NCBI GenBank assembly: GCA_015478775.1
Contig: JADMKP010000008.1
Coordinates: forward strand, 120,076 to 184,075
Length of the DNA stretch: 64,000 nucleotides
DNA from: Fermentimonas sp.
GTDB taxonomy: Bacteria > Bacteroidota > Bacteroidia > Bacteroidales > Dysgonomonadaceae
Reading direction: 5' to 3'
The notes under the pieces are model-generated. The model did not search any database. It had not been told where the DNA came from and saw only the letters and a list, made by a program, of their open reading frames with translations. Both the position numbers and the translations under genes were made by a program. Below, piece by piece: positions 17,904-26,955 of this stretch. Within the stretch, counting starts at the first letter, position 1. Every line of letters starts with the position of its first letter.

Positions 17904-18887
17904 GTATTCTGCTATTTGAACAGCATTTAATGCTGCGCCTTTACGAATTTGGTCAGAAACAGTCCAAAATGTTAATCCATTTTCATTTGATATATCTTTC
18001 CTTATACGACCAACATACACAGGGTCTGTTCCTTCCAGACCTAAAGGCATTGGGTATTTTTTATTTGCAGGCTCATCAATCAGTTCTACACCATTTGCTT
18101 TACTAAAAGCTTCTTTGGCTTCTTCTATTGAAATGGGGCGTTCTGTTTCAATCCAAATTGCTTCAGAGTGAGCTCTCATCACAGGTACTCTTACACATGT
18201 TGCGCTAATTTCAATGTCTGAATGCATAATCTTGCGAGTTTCATAATACATCTTCATCTCCTCTTTTGTATAACCGTTTTCAGTAAATACATCTACCTGA
18301 GGAATAAGATTATATGCTAGTTGATATGCAAACTTTGACACTGTTGGCTCTACTCCATTCACAAGTTGTTTGTGCTGATCTTCAAGTTCTTGCATCGCAG
18401 CTGCACCTGCTCCTGAAGCAGCCTGATAGGTTGCAACATGTGCCTTTTTAATATGTGTAATAGACTCAATTGCTTGCAATGCAATAACCAATTGTGAAGT
18501 AGTACAGTTAGGATTGGCAATTATGTTTCTTGGACGATTCAATGCATCTGCACCATTTATTTCAGGTACAACAAGAGGCACATCGTCGTCCATACGAAAA
18601 GCACTTGAATTGTCAATCATAATTGCACCATGCTTAGTGATTGTGTCTGCAAATTCAATTGAAGTGCCACCTCCTGCCGATACAAATGCAATTTCTATAT
18701 CTTTAAAATCGTCATTGTGTAGCAGCTCTTTAACGGTTATATTTTTATTTTTAAATTTATATTCTTTTCCTGCACTTCTTGAAGAACCAAAAAGGACTAA
18801 ATTATCTACGGGGAAATTTCTCTGTTCCAATACACGTATAAGCTCTTGCCCAACGGCACCACTAATACCCACAATTGCTACATTCAT
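17889..18887 (-). CDS. asd: Aspartate-semialdehyde dehydrogenase
   Basis: A 332-aa NADPH-dependent enzyme reducing aspartyl-4-phosphate to the semialdehyde for lysine/DAP, threonine and methionine synthesis. Nucleotide-binding [12 protein letters not shown] opens the protein; the catalytic Cys is in [11 protein letters not shown], and the substrate-binding [14 protein letters not shown] carries the conserved Arg/His. Length is normal. It is a single gene in this context, starting from ATG at 18887 and overlapping DUF456 at the 3' end by 15 nt. Confidence 0.94.
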   Translation of the reverse strand: MNVAIVGISGAVGQELIRVLEQRNFPVDNLVLFGSSRSAGKEYKFKNKNITVKELLHNDDFKDIEIAFVSAGGGTSIEFADTITKHGAIMIDNSSAFRMDDDVPLVVPEINGADALNRPRNIIANPNCTTSQLVIALQAIESITHIKKAHVATYQAASGAGAAAMQELEDQHKQLVNGVEPTVSKFAYQLAYNLIPQVDVFTENGYTKEEMKMYYETRKIMHSDIEISATCVRVPVMRAHSEAIWIETERPISIEEAKEAFSKANGVELIDEPANKKYPMPLGLEGTDPVYVGRIRKDISNENGLTFWTVSDQIRKGAALNAVQIAEYLINN

Positions 18888-18982
18888 AATGATTGAAATT
18901 AATGTTTTTGTTTTTTACAAGAGGGTTTCTCTTGCAATTTGATATCCTAACTCTCTTTTACATTACAAAAATATAAAAATAT

Positions 18983-19309
18983 TTATTTAATAGCTATCTT
19001 CTTAGTGAATTTACCAATTTTTATAATGTAGTATCCTTTAGGGAGTGAAATGTTATATTCATTTGTGCCTGATTTAAGGCGTCTTGTATATACTTTCGCC
19101 CCCATAATATTATAGATTTCCAGTATATTATCTGTGGGAAGGTTTTCAATGATAAGTCTGCTTTCAGTGAAAACTACTTTTAAGCTATCTTGAAAATTGT
19201 TTTGAAGAATTTGGTCTAATTGTTTTTCCGAATTATATACATCGTCATTCCCATAAGAACCTAGGGTTGTTAATAGGATTACTAATGTAAGTATAGTACG
19301 GAGAATCAT
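18983..19309 (-). CDS. Short exported protein consisting mainly of a T9SS type A sorting domain
   Basis: A 108-aa protein: signal peptide (residues 1-20), a short unstructured linker, then a C-terminal sorting domain of type IX secretion (IENLPTDNILEIYNIMGAKV, later LPKGYYIIKIGKFTKKIAIK). Normally this domain is a tail on a large cargo; here there is essentially no cargo domain. Its ATG overlaps the stop of the RNase Z gene in an ATGA, so translation is probably coupled. It could be a remnant of a larger gene, but the signal peptide and intact frame argue for a real small protein. Confidence 0.75.
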   Translation of the reverse strand: MILRTILTLVILLTTLGSYGNDDVYNSEKQLDQILQNNFQDSLKVVFTESRLIIENLPTDNILEIYNIMGAKVYTRRLKSGTNEYNISLPKGYYIIKIGKFTKKIAIK

Positions 19310-20220
19310 AATTCAAATATTTTTCCTTCATTAGCAAGCTCTGTTTCCGGAAATACTGTAATAGCTTCTTTTAACAGGAAACCCAATTCATTATACCGGG
19401 AAGAGTAATGTCCAATAACCAGCTTTTTAACATTAGCCTCCTTTGCTATCTCAGCTGCTTGCCGTGCAGTAGAGTGATATGTCTCTTTTGCTCTAAGGAG
19501 TTCGCTTTCAGCAAATGTAGCCTCGTGATATAGTAAATCCACATTAGCTATATATGGTATTATTTCAGGCGCATATGCAGTATCAGAACAATATGCATAT
19601 CTTTTTGCAGGATTTCCGCTATAAGTTAATATATCGTTCTTTATTACCTCTCCATCTGGTTTAACAAAATCAGCTCCATTCTTAATGTCATAAATATGTG
19701 TAAACGGAATTTGATGAAATTCAATCATTTCACGAATTATATGTCTGGGCGACTCCTTCTCTTCAAAGATAAATCCATTAGTGTCTATTCTGTGATTCAA
19801 TGGGAAAGAACTTATCTTAATAGATCTGCTTTCAAATATAACCTCTTCTTTGTAAGGATTCAACGGGATAATATTTACTTTAAAGGTTAGGTGTCTTCCC
19901 ATATATGCCGCAAGAGGTGCAATCAAAAAGTCAATTTCCTTATGAGCATATATATTAAGGTCGTTTTTTCTTCCCAAAAGACTTAAAGTTGAAATTAGTC
20001 CAGGCAATCCAAATATATGGTCGCCGTGCAAGTGAGAAATAAAAACAGAGTGAAGCTTGCCAATTCTTGTTTTGAACCTTCTCATTTGTAGTTGAGTACC
20101 TTCGCCACAATCTATCATGAATAACTTATTGTTTATATCAACAAGTTGCGAAGGTGGGTTATGTAACGTGGTAGGCATAGCAGACCCACATCCAAGAATA
20201 GTTACTTCAAATTTTGTCAT
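19306..20220 (-). CDS. rnz: Ribonuclease Z (tRNA 3'-processing endonuclease)
   Basis: A 304-aa metallo-beta-lactamase-fold nuclease that matures tRNA 3' ends. The zinc motif FISHLHGDHIFGLPGL, the preceding MIDCGEGTQLQ, the PFTHIYDIKNG insert near the exosite region, the YCSDTAY strand, LLYHEATF and IGHYSSRY are all in the expected order. Length matches the short bacterial form. It is followed by the 4-nt-overlapping sorting-domain gene and preceded 1 nt away by queE. Confidence 0.93.
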   Translation of the reverse strand: MTKFEVTILGCGSAMPTTLHNPPSQLVDINNKLFMIDCGEGTQLQMRRFKTRIGKLHSVFISHLHGDHIFGLPGLISTLSLLGRKNDLNIYAHKEIDFLIAPLAAYMGRHLTFKVNIIPLNPYKEEVIFESRSIKISSFPLNHRIDTNGFIFEEKESPRHIIREMIEFHQIPFTHIYDIKNGADFVKPDGEVIKNDILTYSGNPAKRYAYCSDTAYAPEIIPYIANVDLLYHEATFAESELLRAKETYHSTARQAAEIAKEANVKKLVIGHYSSRYNELGFLLKEAITVFPETELANEGKIFEL

Positions 20221-20221
20221 A

Positions 20222-20803
20222 TTACCTAATGCCGATCAATTTATGAGTCTGCAGACTTAAAGCCCAAGTTGGGTTTTCTTTAATTAAAGAAATACAATAA
20301 TCAACATTCTCCTGAATTATAACACTGTCGTCAAATATTGGACTTAGTAAATATCTTTCAGTCTTAGGTAGAATTGATATATCTGGAAGAGGGTCACCTT
20401 TCATTATTGGAAAACGCAACTCATCCACTTCGGGAATAAGCTCCTTTACTTTCTCGAAGTTCTGCTTGGGGCTACATGTTATATAATCTATGCCATTAGG
20501 CACTCTTTTTGTTCCATTAGTCTCTATAGCCTGCTTATAGCCCCTTTCCTTAAATAAAGCTACAATTTTATCATTAAGTTGCAAAGTTGGTTCACCTCCT
20601 GTCCAAATAATCCATTTGCATCCAAACTTATCAATATCATTAAGCACCTCATCAATTGTCATCTTCACACCATGCTCAAAATCTGTATCGCAGAAGCTGC
20701 ATGCAAGATTACATTTGGCAAGTCTTATAAATATAGATGCTTGTCCCGTTCTACCCCCTTCACCCTGAAGCGAGTAGAATATCTCATTTACATTTAGGCT
20801 CAT
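20222..20803 (-). CDS. queE: 7-carboxy-7-deazaguanine synthase
   Basis: A 193-aa radical SAM enzyme converting 6-carboxytetrahydropterin to CDG for queuosine synthesis. The variant radical SAM cluster is seen in CNLACSFCDTDF (CxxxCxxC), preceded by FYSLQGEGGRTGQASIFIRL and followed by WTGGEPTLQL, all classic QueE. A GTG at 20830 would add nine residues; the ATG at 20803 (MSLNVNEIFY) fits the family and overlaps queD by only 20 nt. Together with queD this forms a two-step pathway unit. Confidence 0.93.
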   Translation of the reverse strand: MSLNVNEIFYSLQGEGGRTGQASIFIRLAKCNLACSFCDTDFEHGVKMTIDEVLNDIDKFGCKWIIWTGGEPTLQLNDKIVALFKERGYKQAIETNGTKRVPNGIDYITCSPKQNFEKVKELIPEVDELRFPIMKGDPLPDISILPKTERYLLSPIFDDSVIIQENVDYCISLIKENPTWALSLQTHKLIGIR

Positions 20804-21149
20804 ATATTGCCGATGTTTTAGGTGTTTCACTTACTTCAACTGCATACAGTTCGGGTAGCTCAGGTTTAAACTTATCATATAGCATCTTTGCAATATTTTC
20901 TGCGGATGAGTTCAGAGGCGTCATTATATCGTTTAAGTTTCTGTGATCCAGCTTATAATCAATATATTCTTTCACTATTTTTAGCTCGTTATAGTCTCTT
21001 ACAAAGCCTTGTGGATTCAACTCTTCTGAGCATAAATGAACAGTAACAACATAATTGTGCCCATGCAGTCTGCTACATGGATGATCATCTGGAAGTCCAA
21101 ATAATGAATGTGCGGCCGAAAAAGAGAATTCTTTACTTATTTTATACAT
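20784..21149 (-). CDS. queD: 6-carboxy-5,6,7,8-tetrahydropterin synthase
   Basis: A 121-aa enzyme of the PTPS/QueD family making the queuosine precursor CPH4 from 7,8-dihydroneopterin triphosphate. Zinc-ligand histidines are in FSAAHSL and RLHGHNY, the catalytic Cys in HPCSRLHGH, and the LDHRNLND segment supplies the Asp/His pair. Family-typical length; ATG start. The 3' end overlaps queE by 20 nt, so the two are translated from one message. Confidence 0.93.
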   Translation of the reverse strand: MYKISKEFSFSAAHSLFGLPDDHPCSRLHGHNYVVTVHLCSEELNPQGFVRDYNELKIVKEYIDYKLDHRNLNDIMTPLNSSAENIAKMLYDKFKPELPELYAVEVSETPKTSAIYEPKCK

Positions 21150-21180
21150 AGAATTAAGAAGTTTCCAGAACCTATCAATT

Positions 21181-22302
21181 TTATTTTAATTCTAGCCAGG
21201 TTCTGAGTGGATAATGGTCTGAATGCTTTATCTTATCAACTTTAGATCTATATGCCTTAATGTTTTCACTATGCAAAATATAATCGATTCGAAAATGAAA
21301 CAGATCTTCATTATATGTAATACCTGGACCAAATGCAGTTGAAATATAAGCATCATCCATTCCTTTCTTCATTTGATTGTATGTGTAAGAAATTGGAGTA
21401 TCATTAAAATCACCGCAAATAATTGTTCCTTGAGTACCTTGCGTTTCTAAATATTGTTTAACTTTTTTTACTTGATTAGCTCTGGCACGATATGCACTGC
21501 CTAATCTGTTGCGAATGTTACTTGTAACTGTTTCCAGTCTTACAGAATCTGAGTTCTGAATAAAATCACTATAAAGCTTTTTATCTTCTGCCCTAATACT
21601 GTTAGATTCCAAATGTACATTAGCCACGCTGTATTTTTTACCATCAATATTTATGGTATAAATAGCTGCACCATTGTATGACGATTCAAATACAACTTCA
21701 TGAGTCTCTTCAATAGGATATTTTGAGAAACATGCCAAGCCGAAGATATGATATTTTCCCGAAGATTCCAAACCTGTTACAGATCTATAAGGGTACTTGT
21801 TTAGTAGTCTGTTAACATCTTTTTGTGAGAAAATAGATTGTCCTGTTTTACTCACAAAGTACTCTTGCAAACAAACTATATCTGCATCAGTTGAAGCTAT
21901 ATAATCAAGTATGGGATGATCTACAGCATCTTTATTTCTTTCACTAATAAACCCCTGAACATTATAAGTAAGAATTTTAATAGCACCCTGTGGAGGTTTC
22001 GGAGAGTTTATATTAATGGGAAAAAATGTTGTTATAGGCTTGTAGCAAATAACTAGAGCTAAAAGACATATAGCTAATTGCTTCCATTTCGAGAAGAAAG
22101 CCCAAAATAATAAGTACGCTATATTAAGAAAAAATATAAAAGCAAATCCAAGACCTATATATGAAAAAAGGTTTGTTTTAAGAGTCGAAACATTCCATGA
22201 TAAAAAAGAGCAGAAAAGTAAAATTATTGCCACTATGTTCGTGGCAAAAATAATCCAGGTAATAAACCTTCTTAATCCACCTTTATTATTTTTTACTCGC
22301 AT
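21181..22302 (-). CDS. Membrane-anchored endonuclease/exonuclease/phosphatase (EEP) family protein
   Basis: About 373 aa. The first 100 residues form three hydrophobic helices, followed by an EEP (DNase I-like) domain: ILTYNVQGF, CLQEYFV with the metal-binding Glu, VANVHLES, IICGDFNDTP and the final HSDHYPLRTWLEL. The catalytic domain is probably periplasmic. Relatives act on nucleic acids or phosphoester lipids; substrate unknown. Start chosen at the ATG (22302), one codon after a TTG. It overlaps the upstream rhomboid gene by 17 nt. Confidence 0.85.
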   Translation of the reverse strand: MRVKNNKGGLRRFITWIIFATNIVAIILLFCSFLSWNVSTLKTNLFSYIGLGFAFIFFLNIAYLLFWAFFSKWKQLAICLLALVICYKPITTFFPININSPKPPQGAIKILTYNVQGFISERNKDAVDHPILDYIASTDADIVCLQEYFVSKTGQSIFSQKDVNRLLNKYPYRSVTGLESSGKYHIFGLACFSKYPIEETHEVVFESSYNGAAIYTINIDGKKYSVANVHLESNSIRAEDKKLYSDFIQNSDSVRLETVTSNIRNRLGSAYRARANQVKKVKQYLETQGTQGTIICGDFNDTPISYTYNQMKKGMDDAYISTAFGPGITYNEDLFHFRIDYILHSENIKAYRSKVDKIKHSDHYPLRTWLELK

Positions 22303-23173
22303 CAAAAAGCTTTCTTTTTTCTTCTGACGATAAACCGCTATAGCCCGACTTTTTCAATTTATCTAGAATTGCATCAATCTCTTTCTCTTCAGACTGTTTT
22401 CTTTCATTATAGTCCCAATCCGATTCAGTTCGGGAATAAGTCACCTTCATCTTAGCTTTCTTTTTCCTTGGCTTAAATAATGCTACAAACCCATCAATAA
22501 CTTTACTCATCCACTTAGTTATGTCTCTTCCGTTATGATATTGATTTGCAAATAAATATCCCAATAAAGCTCCCCCTATATGAGCAACATGGCCTCCAGG
22601 GTTAACTGGACTTCCAAGAGACATGAAATCGAGGATGAAAGCAAATATTGCAATATAAACAATTTTAATCTCACCAATAAAAAGCAGCTTCAACTTTAAA
22701 TCGGGCTTATAAAATGCGGCTCCCATAACAATGGCCATAACTGCTGCCGAAGCACCAATCATCCATCCTCTATCCATTCCAAGATAATAAGGTATTGTAT
22801 TGAATGCAATAATATATAGAATAGCACCAGCTAATCCACCCAGTACATAAAGACTACCAAGCGTTCTCCCTGTAAAATACTGCAGGAATATTTTTCCAAA
22901 CCAATAAAGCCACAGCATATTAAAAAGAATATGCAAAAACCCTTCATGTACAAACATGTACGTAGCCAGAGTCCAAATTCTATTTATTAGTAAAGGGATA
23001 TAAGAAGGAACTCCAAGTAGAGTTATCAGATCGAGTGAGTAAATATTGAAGAGTATGAATATAACACCAATAACCTTTAATATCACAAAGACCAATACAT
23101 TAATAATAATTAGCCTGGTTAGTACACTGCCACTCTTATATATAGTTTTTATTCTTTCAATAAAATTTGCCAT
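22286..23173 (-). CDS. Rhomboid family intramembrane serine protease
   Basis: A 295-aa six-helix rhomboid. The catalytic dyad is visible: Ser142 in MIGASAAVM (GxS motif) and His198 in GGHVAHIGGALLG. The HxxxN-type oxyanion segment is in EGFLHILFNMLWLY. A charged C-terminal cytosolic tail of about 70 residues (SRTESDWDYNERK and beyond) follows. The gene overlaps the preceding rhomboid by 17 nt and the following EEP gene by 17 nt, so the three are tightly coupled. Confidence 0.9.
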   Translation of the reverse strand: MANFIERIKTIYKSGSVLTRLIIINVLVFVILKVIGVIFILFNIYSLDLITLLGVPSYIPLLINRIWTLATYMFVHEGFLHILFNMLWLYWFGKIFLQYFTGRTLGSLYVLGGLAGAILYIIAFNTIPYYLGMDRGWMIGASAAVMAIVMGAAFYKPDLKLKLLFIGEIKIVYIAIFAFILDFMSLGSPVNPGGHVAHIGGALLGYLFANQYHNGRDITKWMSKVIDGFVALFKPRKKKAKMKVTYSRTESDWDYNERKQSEEKEIDAILDKLKKSGYSGLSSEEKRKLFDASKK

Positions 23174-23831
23174 AGCCCTTGTCTTTTTTTCTCCAATAGA
23201 GTATCATGAATATTCCAAACAACATGCCACCTAAATGAGCAAAATGAGCAACATTGTCTCCTGTTCTATTGGCAACACCAAAAAGCAGTTCTATTAATCC
23301 GTATCCAATAACAAACCACTTTGCTTTAATTGGAAACGGAAATGGTATTATAAATAGTTGAGCATTGGGAAATAACATGCCAAATGCCAATAGTATACCA
23401 AATACAGAACCAGAAGCCCCTACCGTAATGCTATTAACCATAGAAAACATCTCGGGCGGTAATTCTGCACTTATACGTATGTACATAACCAATAATTGAA
23501 CCAAACCAGCTCCAATACCAGTTACCATATAATAAGTTAAGAATCTTTTTGGTCCCCAAACCTGTTCAAGAGTACGTCCAAACATAAATACCGCAAACAT
23601 ATTAAAAAATACATGCGAGAATGAGAATGGGTCGTGCAGGAACATGTAAGTTATCAGTTGATAAAACCTAAAGTTATCTGAAGCAGGAAAGTGAAGCCCA
23701 AACTGTTGCGTTAAGTCGACATCCGTTCTCCTAAGCAATACAAACTGTGCCAACCATATTATCACATTTATGATAAGTAAGTTTTTGGTTACTGTTGGCA
23801 AATTTCCAAAATTATTTCTAGATGTATTCAT
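23157..23831 (-). CDS. Rhomboid family intramembrane serine protease (second copy)
   Basis: A 224-aa six-helix rhomboid with Ser140 in TVGASGSVFGILLAFG and His199 in NVAHFAHLGGMLFG, plus the upstream HVFFNMFAVFMFG segment. It has only a short C-terminal tail, unlike the downstream paralogue. ATG start; the stop region overlaps the next rhomboid gene. Adjacent divergent HU gene. I believe the rhomboid-rhomboid-EEP order recurs in Bacteroidales; substrates unknown. Confidence 0.9.
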   Translation of the reverse strand: MNTSRNNFGNLPTVTKNLLIINVIIWLAQFVLLRRTDVDLTQQFGLHFPASDNFRFYQLITYMFLHDPFSFSHVFFNMFAVFMFGRTLEQVWGPKRFLTYYMVTGIGAGLVQLLVMYIRISAELPPEMFSMVNSITVGASGSVFGILLAFGMLFPNAQLFIIPFPFPIKAKWFVIGYGLIELLFGVANRTGDNVAHFAHLGGMLFGIFMILYWRKKDKGYGKFY

Positions 23832-23944
23832 TATCCAAATCTACTGTTGAAGCGCAAAATTACGTATTTTTTCGCATCATATGTGGTTTTATGCAACATA
23901 AATAATAAATTTTCAAGAAAAACAAATACTTTTTAGCTTTTTTC

Positions 23945-23975
23945 TTGATTGTTTACTTTTAATCATTTATATTTG
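23945..23975 (+). promoter_or_regulatory. Promoter of the HU gene (TTG, 20 nt, TATATTTG)
   Basis: TTG at 23945-23947 and TATATTTG at 23968-23975 are separated by 20 nt, matching the Bacteroidetes -33/-7 consensus. The element lies about 60 nt before the HU start codon. Confidence 0.6.
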
Positions 23976-24036
23976 ACAGCAAATTAGGGCTCAGCCTTGA
24001 AAATAAATTTATTAATTTCTTTATTTATGTTTTCTT

Positions 24037-24303
24037 ATGAATAAATCAGAACTAATTAACGCTATCGCCGATAAATCGGGTCTTAGCAAGGTAGATTCAA
24101 AAAAAGCGTTAGACGCAACTCTCGAAACTATTGCTGAAGAAGTAAAAGCAGGTGGAAAAGTAGTTTTAGTAGGTTTTGGAACTTTTTCTGTATCAGAAAG
24201 AAGCGCCAGAAAAGGTATCAACCCACGTACAAAGCAGCCAATTGATATTCCTGCCAAGAAGACAGCGAAATTCAAAGCAGGCTCAGAGCTATCTAGTCTT
24301 TAA
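24037..24303 (+). CDS. HU family nucleoid protein
   Basis: An 88-aa HU/IHF-type DNA-bending protein: MNKSELINAIADKSGLSKVDSKKALDA helical dimerisation region, then GGKVVLVGFGTFSVSERSAR and GINPRTKQPIDIPAKKTAKF, the beta-arm with the conserved Arg-Asn-Pro DNA-intercalating tip. The length is exactly that of stand-alone HU. It has its own promoter and a strong intrinsic terminator, so it is monocistronic. An HU-like domain also begins the gene at 62258, but that one is fused to an envelope-type C-terminus. Confidence 0.94.
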   Translation: MNKSELINAIADKSGLSKVDSKKALDATLETIAEEVKAGGKVVLVGFGTFSVSERSARKGINPRTKQPIDIPAKKTAKFKAGSELSSL

Positions 24304-24321
24304 TAATTTAGCTAAAGAAAT

Positions 24322-24355
24322 AAAAAAGGAACTAACAAGGGTTGGTTCCTTTTTT
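24322..24355 (+). terminator. Rho-independent terminator after HU
   Basis: An 11-bp perfect stem (AAAAAAGGAAC with GTTCCTTTTTT) closes a 12-nt loop and runs into a T tract, 19 nt after the HU stop. Confidence 0.8.
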
Positions 24356-24432
24356 GGTATTATACAACCGTTCGGTATAATTTCGTTGCAAATTTACAGA
24401 ACGGAATAAAAAATTAAAATATTAGAGGGCTA

Positions 24433-24466
24433 TTGTTTTCAAAAATGAAAATTTTAAATACCTTTG
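24433..24466 (+). promoter_or_regulatory. Promoter of tRNA-Lys (TTG, 23 nt, TACCTTTG)
   Basis: TACCTTTG at 24459-24466 is a perfect TAnnTTTG element 15 nt before the mature tRNA; TTG at 24433-24435 lies 23 nt upstream of it. Confidence 0.6.
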
Positions 24467-24481
24467 TGCCCTTAAAAAAAT

Positions 24482-24554
24482 GACTCCGTAGCTCAGCTGG
24501 TAGAGCAATTGACTCTTAATCAATGGGTCGAGGGTTCGAGCCCCTCCGGGGTCA
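24482..24554 (+). tRNA. tRNA-Lys (anticodon CTT)
   Basis: A 73-nt cloverleaf: acceptor GACTCCG pairs with CGGGGTC (one G-T wobble), D arm AGCTCAGCTGGTAGAGC, anticodon stem ATTGA/TCAAT enclosing loop CTCTTAA (anticodon CTT), and T arm with GGTTCGAGCC. The discriminator is A; CCA is not encoded. Own promoter and terminator flank it. Confidence 0.95.
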
Positions 24555-24563
24555 CATTATTTT

Positions 24564-24600
24564 AAAGTGCATTTAAGAATATTCTTAATGCACTTTTTTT
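24564..24600 (+). terminator. Rho-independent terminator after tRNA-Lys
   Basis: A long AT-rich hairpin (AAAGTGCATTTAAGAAT against ATTCTTAATGCACTTT, one bulge) ends in seven Ts directly downstream of the tRNA. Confidence 0.75.
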
Positions 24601-24684
24601 GGTTTAAACTTAAGTTGTGTAAAATGGACATTTATAATTCAAAATCTATTATATTTGCAAATTACATTATTTGTAAGTTGTTAA

Positions 24685-26358
24685 ATGCAAAGAATATATT
24701 TGTTTTTCATCTTCATAATTATCCTTTTGATAAATAGTTCTTGCAAAAAGGCTGATGAGAAGATATGGCTTGATAAATTCACAACATGGGATAGTTTAAT
24801 TGACAGCATTCCATATGCTATATCAGATAGTTTAAGTTTAGTAGATTACCATAGTTTAAGTCGCACAAACGGTGCATATTATAATCTGCTCAAAGTTATC
24901 TCAGACGACAAGACATACGTTGATTTCACAAGTGACTCTACAATTAATAGTGTTGCGGCATGGTATAAAGGGCATAATCCTCAGAATACAAATTATATAC
25001 GTGCACTTGCATATCAGGGTATTGTGCGTACGCGCATGGGTGTTAAAGATAGCACTGTATATGAACCCCTACGTGAAGCAGACAGGCTATTGCAATCTAT
25101 GCCAGAGCCCGATCCATCACTTGGATACTTAGTGAATTATTTCCTCGGAAATATACATTATAATAGTAGAAATTACTCTAGTGCTGCTCAATATTATCAG
25201 AAAACTCTTGATTACGCGCATAAAGAAAAAGATTCCACTCACATTTTTGATACATACCTAGCATTTTTCTGGAATGAATTACAACAAAAGAATATTGAAC
25301 ACAGTAAGGTGCTTTTAGATTCACTTTCTTCCTTCTATATTCACTTACCTGAAAAAGATTATTATATATTAAATACTCAGTCGGTTTATTATGATGCTAT
25401 AGGGGAGCCTGAATTAGCTTTAGGGCGGGTTAAAGAACAATTAAAAATATTATATAGACAGAAAGAAAATATCGATGTTTCTCGCCTCTATTTTAATATA
25501 TCGGGAAGATATATAGGACTAGAACAACTTGATAGCGCCATGGTATATGGCAAGCTAGCCATTGATTTCATTGAAGATCCTAATTTTAGACAGAATCATT
25601 TATATTATCAGAATGTTGCTGATATTGCCGAGAAGCAAGGAGATTATTTGATTGCAAACAAATTTAGAAAGGAAGCAGCAGAGCTCTATAAAAATTCTGT
25701 TCAGGATAGATTAAATACTCAAATTGCAGAGATAGAGAAGAAGTACGATCTAACTGAGTCAGAAAATATGGCCCTTAGAGCACATCAGCAAACTATGAAA
25801 ATAATTATTGGTGCACTTATACTCATTATTGGTCTAATTATTATAATAATGAATATACATAGGGTAAGAAAAGATACGAAAATGCAACTTCTAGTTACTG
25901 AAAACAAATTACATCAACAAGAATTGCAGTCAGAAATAATGCGAATTGAAGCTCGTAAGCGTAAGTGGTTGATAAAGTTGTATAGTAATATCTCGGGGCG
26001 ACTAACATTTTTGCAAGATGAATTTGAAAAACTTACACAACGGTATGTTTCTAGTCAGCCCAAGGTATATAAAGATATGCAGAAAATATTAAAAACCACA
26101 GATACCGAATTGCGAGATATTAGTGTAACTCTTGCACCAGATGAGCAAACATTTTATAGTTATACATGCATAAAAGATGAGCAAGATATTTTAAATGCTA
26201 ATGAAAAACTGATACTAATGCTTCTTTCTTGTGAGGCAGACAATCGTCAGCTTGCAACATTTATGAATACCACAATTGAAAGTATTAGGGTCAGAAAATC
26301 ACAATTAAAGAAGAAAATGTTAGAAAATAACATAGATATATCAATTTTCGGAGAGTAA
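24685..26358 (+). CDS. TPR signalling protein with transmembrane helix and C-terminal HTH-like region
   Basis: A 557-aa protein. The hydrophobic N-terminus ends in NSSC (Cys20, possible lipoprotein). Residues about 60-340 are TPR-like helical repeats (YLVNYFLGNIHYNSRNYSSA, YYQNVADIAEKQGDYLIANK). A transmembrane helix (about 371-392, ALILIIGLIIIIMN) is followed by a coiled coil and a C-terminal LSCEADNRQLATFMNTTIES segment that looks like an HTH. This matches the Bacteroidetes TPR-TM-LuxR-like regulators with an external sensor and cytosolic DNA-binding tail. It precedes the DUF3244 and AraC genes. A TATATTTG -7 box (24650-24657) lies upstream. Confidence 0.75.
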   Translation: MQRIYLFFIFIIILLINSSCKKADEKIWLDKFTTWDSLIDSIPYAISDSLSLVDYHSLSRTNGAYYNLLKVISDDKTYVDFTSDSTINSVAAWYKGHNPQNTNYIRALAYQGIVRTRMGVKDSTVYEPLREADRLLQSMPEPDPSLGYLVNYFLGNIHYNSRNYSSAAQYYQKTLDYAHKEKDSTHIFDTYLAFFWNELQQKNIEHSKVLLDSLSSFYIHLPEKDYYILNTQSVYYDAIGEPELALGRVKEQLKILYRQKENIDVSRLYFNISGRYIGLEQLDSAMVYGKLAIDFIEDPNFRQNHLYYQNVADIAEKQGDYLIANKFRKEAAELYKNSVQDRLNTQIAEIEKKYDLTESENMALRAHQQTMKIIIGALILIIGLIIIIMNIHRVRKDTKMQLLVTENKLHQQELQSEIMRIEARKRKWLIKLYSNISGRLTFLQDEFEKLTQRYVSSQPKVYKDMQKILKTTDTELRDISVTLAPDEQTFYSYTCIKDEQDILNANEKLILMLLSCEADNRQLATFMNTTIESIRVRKSQLKKKMLENNIDISIFGE

Positions 26359-26508
26359 GTAGCGTTAAAAAGGACAAATTTAAAACCATGATACACAAAC
26401 ACATATATTCATAAAGGGCGTTAAATATCTTAAAGGGTATTGTTTTACATGTCATAAGTGAGTTATTTTGTGTCATAATTCTCCAACAGATTATTTAAAC
26501 CAAAAAGT

Positions 26509-26955
26509 ATGAAAAAATTAAGTGCTTTAATTTTGATGTTAGTTTGCAGTTTACTAGTATTACCTGCAAACCTTAATAATGAAAGTAATAACAGAGCTCA
26601 AGATGACTGGGAAGATAGAATTGAGTTAAGCAGAGAGGGGGGCACTACTCGCGTTGCAAGACAAAGCACGTTTAGTATACAGTCTCGGGTAGCACAACCA
26701 GTAGCTGAACCTATAGTTGAAGTATACTCTTCCAAAAATGATCTTCAGGTATTAGTACAAAACTATAGCGGACCAGTTTGGGTTGAGATCTACGGTGCTA
26801 GAGGTGCTACGCAAGCAACTTTTCAAATATACGATATGGGTTTTGAGGTTATAAAATTATCAGGCTTAGGTGCTGGTGAATATAACGTTAGGATAACAGT
26901 GGGTTCAGAAGTATTTACAGGTAAATTAAAAAAAGGACATAATGGAAAAAGGTAA
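26509..26955 (+). CDS. DUF3244 small secreted protein
   Basis: A 148-aa exported protein: signal peptide (MKKLSALILMLVCSLLVLPA), a linker, then a beta-sandwich-like domain with VWVEIYGARGATQATFQIYD and GAGEYNVRITVGSEVFTGKL, characteristic of DUF3244. The domain resembles sorting or Ig-like modules; function unknown. It lies 150 nt after the TPR regulator, and its 3' end overlaps the next AraC gene by 14 nt, so protein and regulator are translationally linked. Confidence 0.8.
   Translation: MKKLSALILMLVCSLLVLPANLNNESNNRAQDDWEDRIELSREGGTTRVARQSTFSIQSRVAQPVAEPIVEVYSSKNDLQVLVQNYSGPVWVEIYGARGATQATFQIYDMGFEVIKLSGLGAGEYNVRITVGSEVFTGKLKKGHNGKR

Noticed and set aside
24361..24480. Possible extra small RNA between HU and tRNA-Lys
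   Set aside because: Only an AT-rich spacer and the tRNA promoter are visible; no stable structure apart from the flanking terminators.
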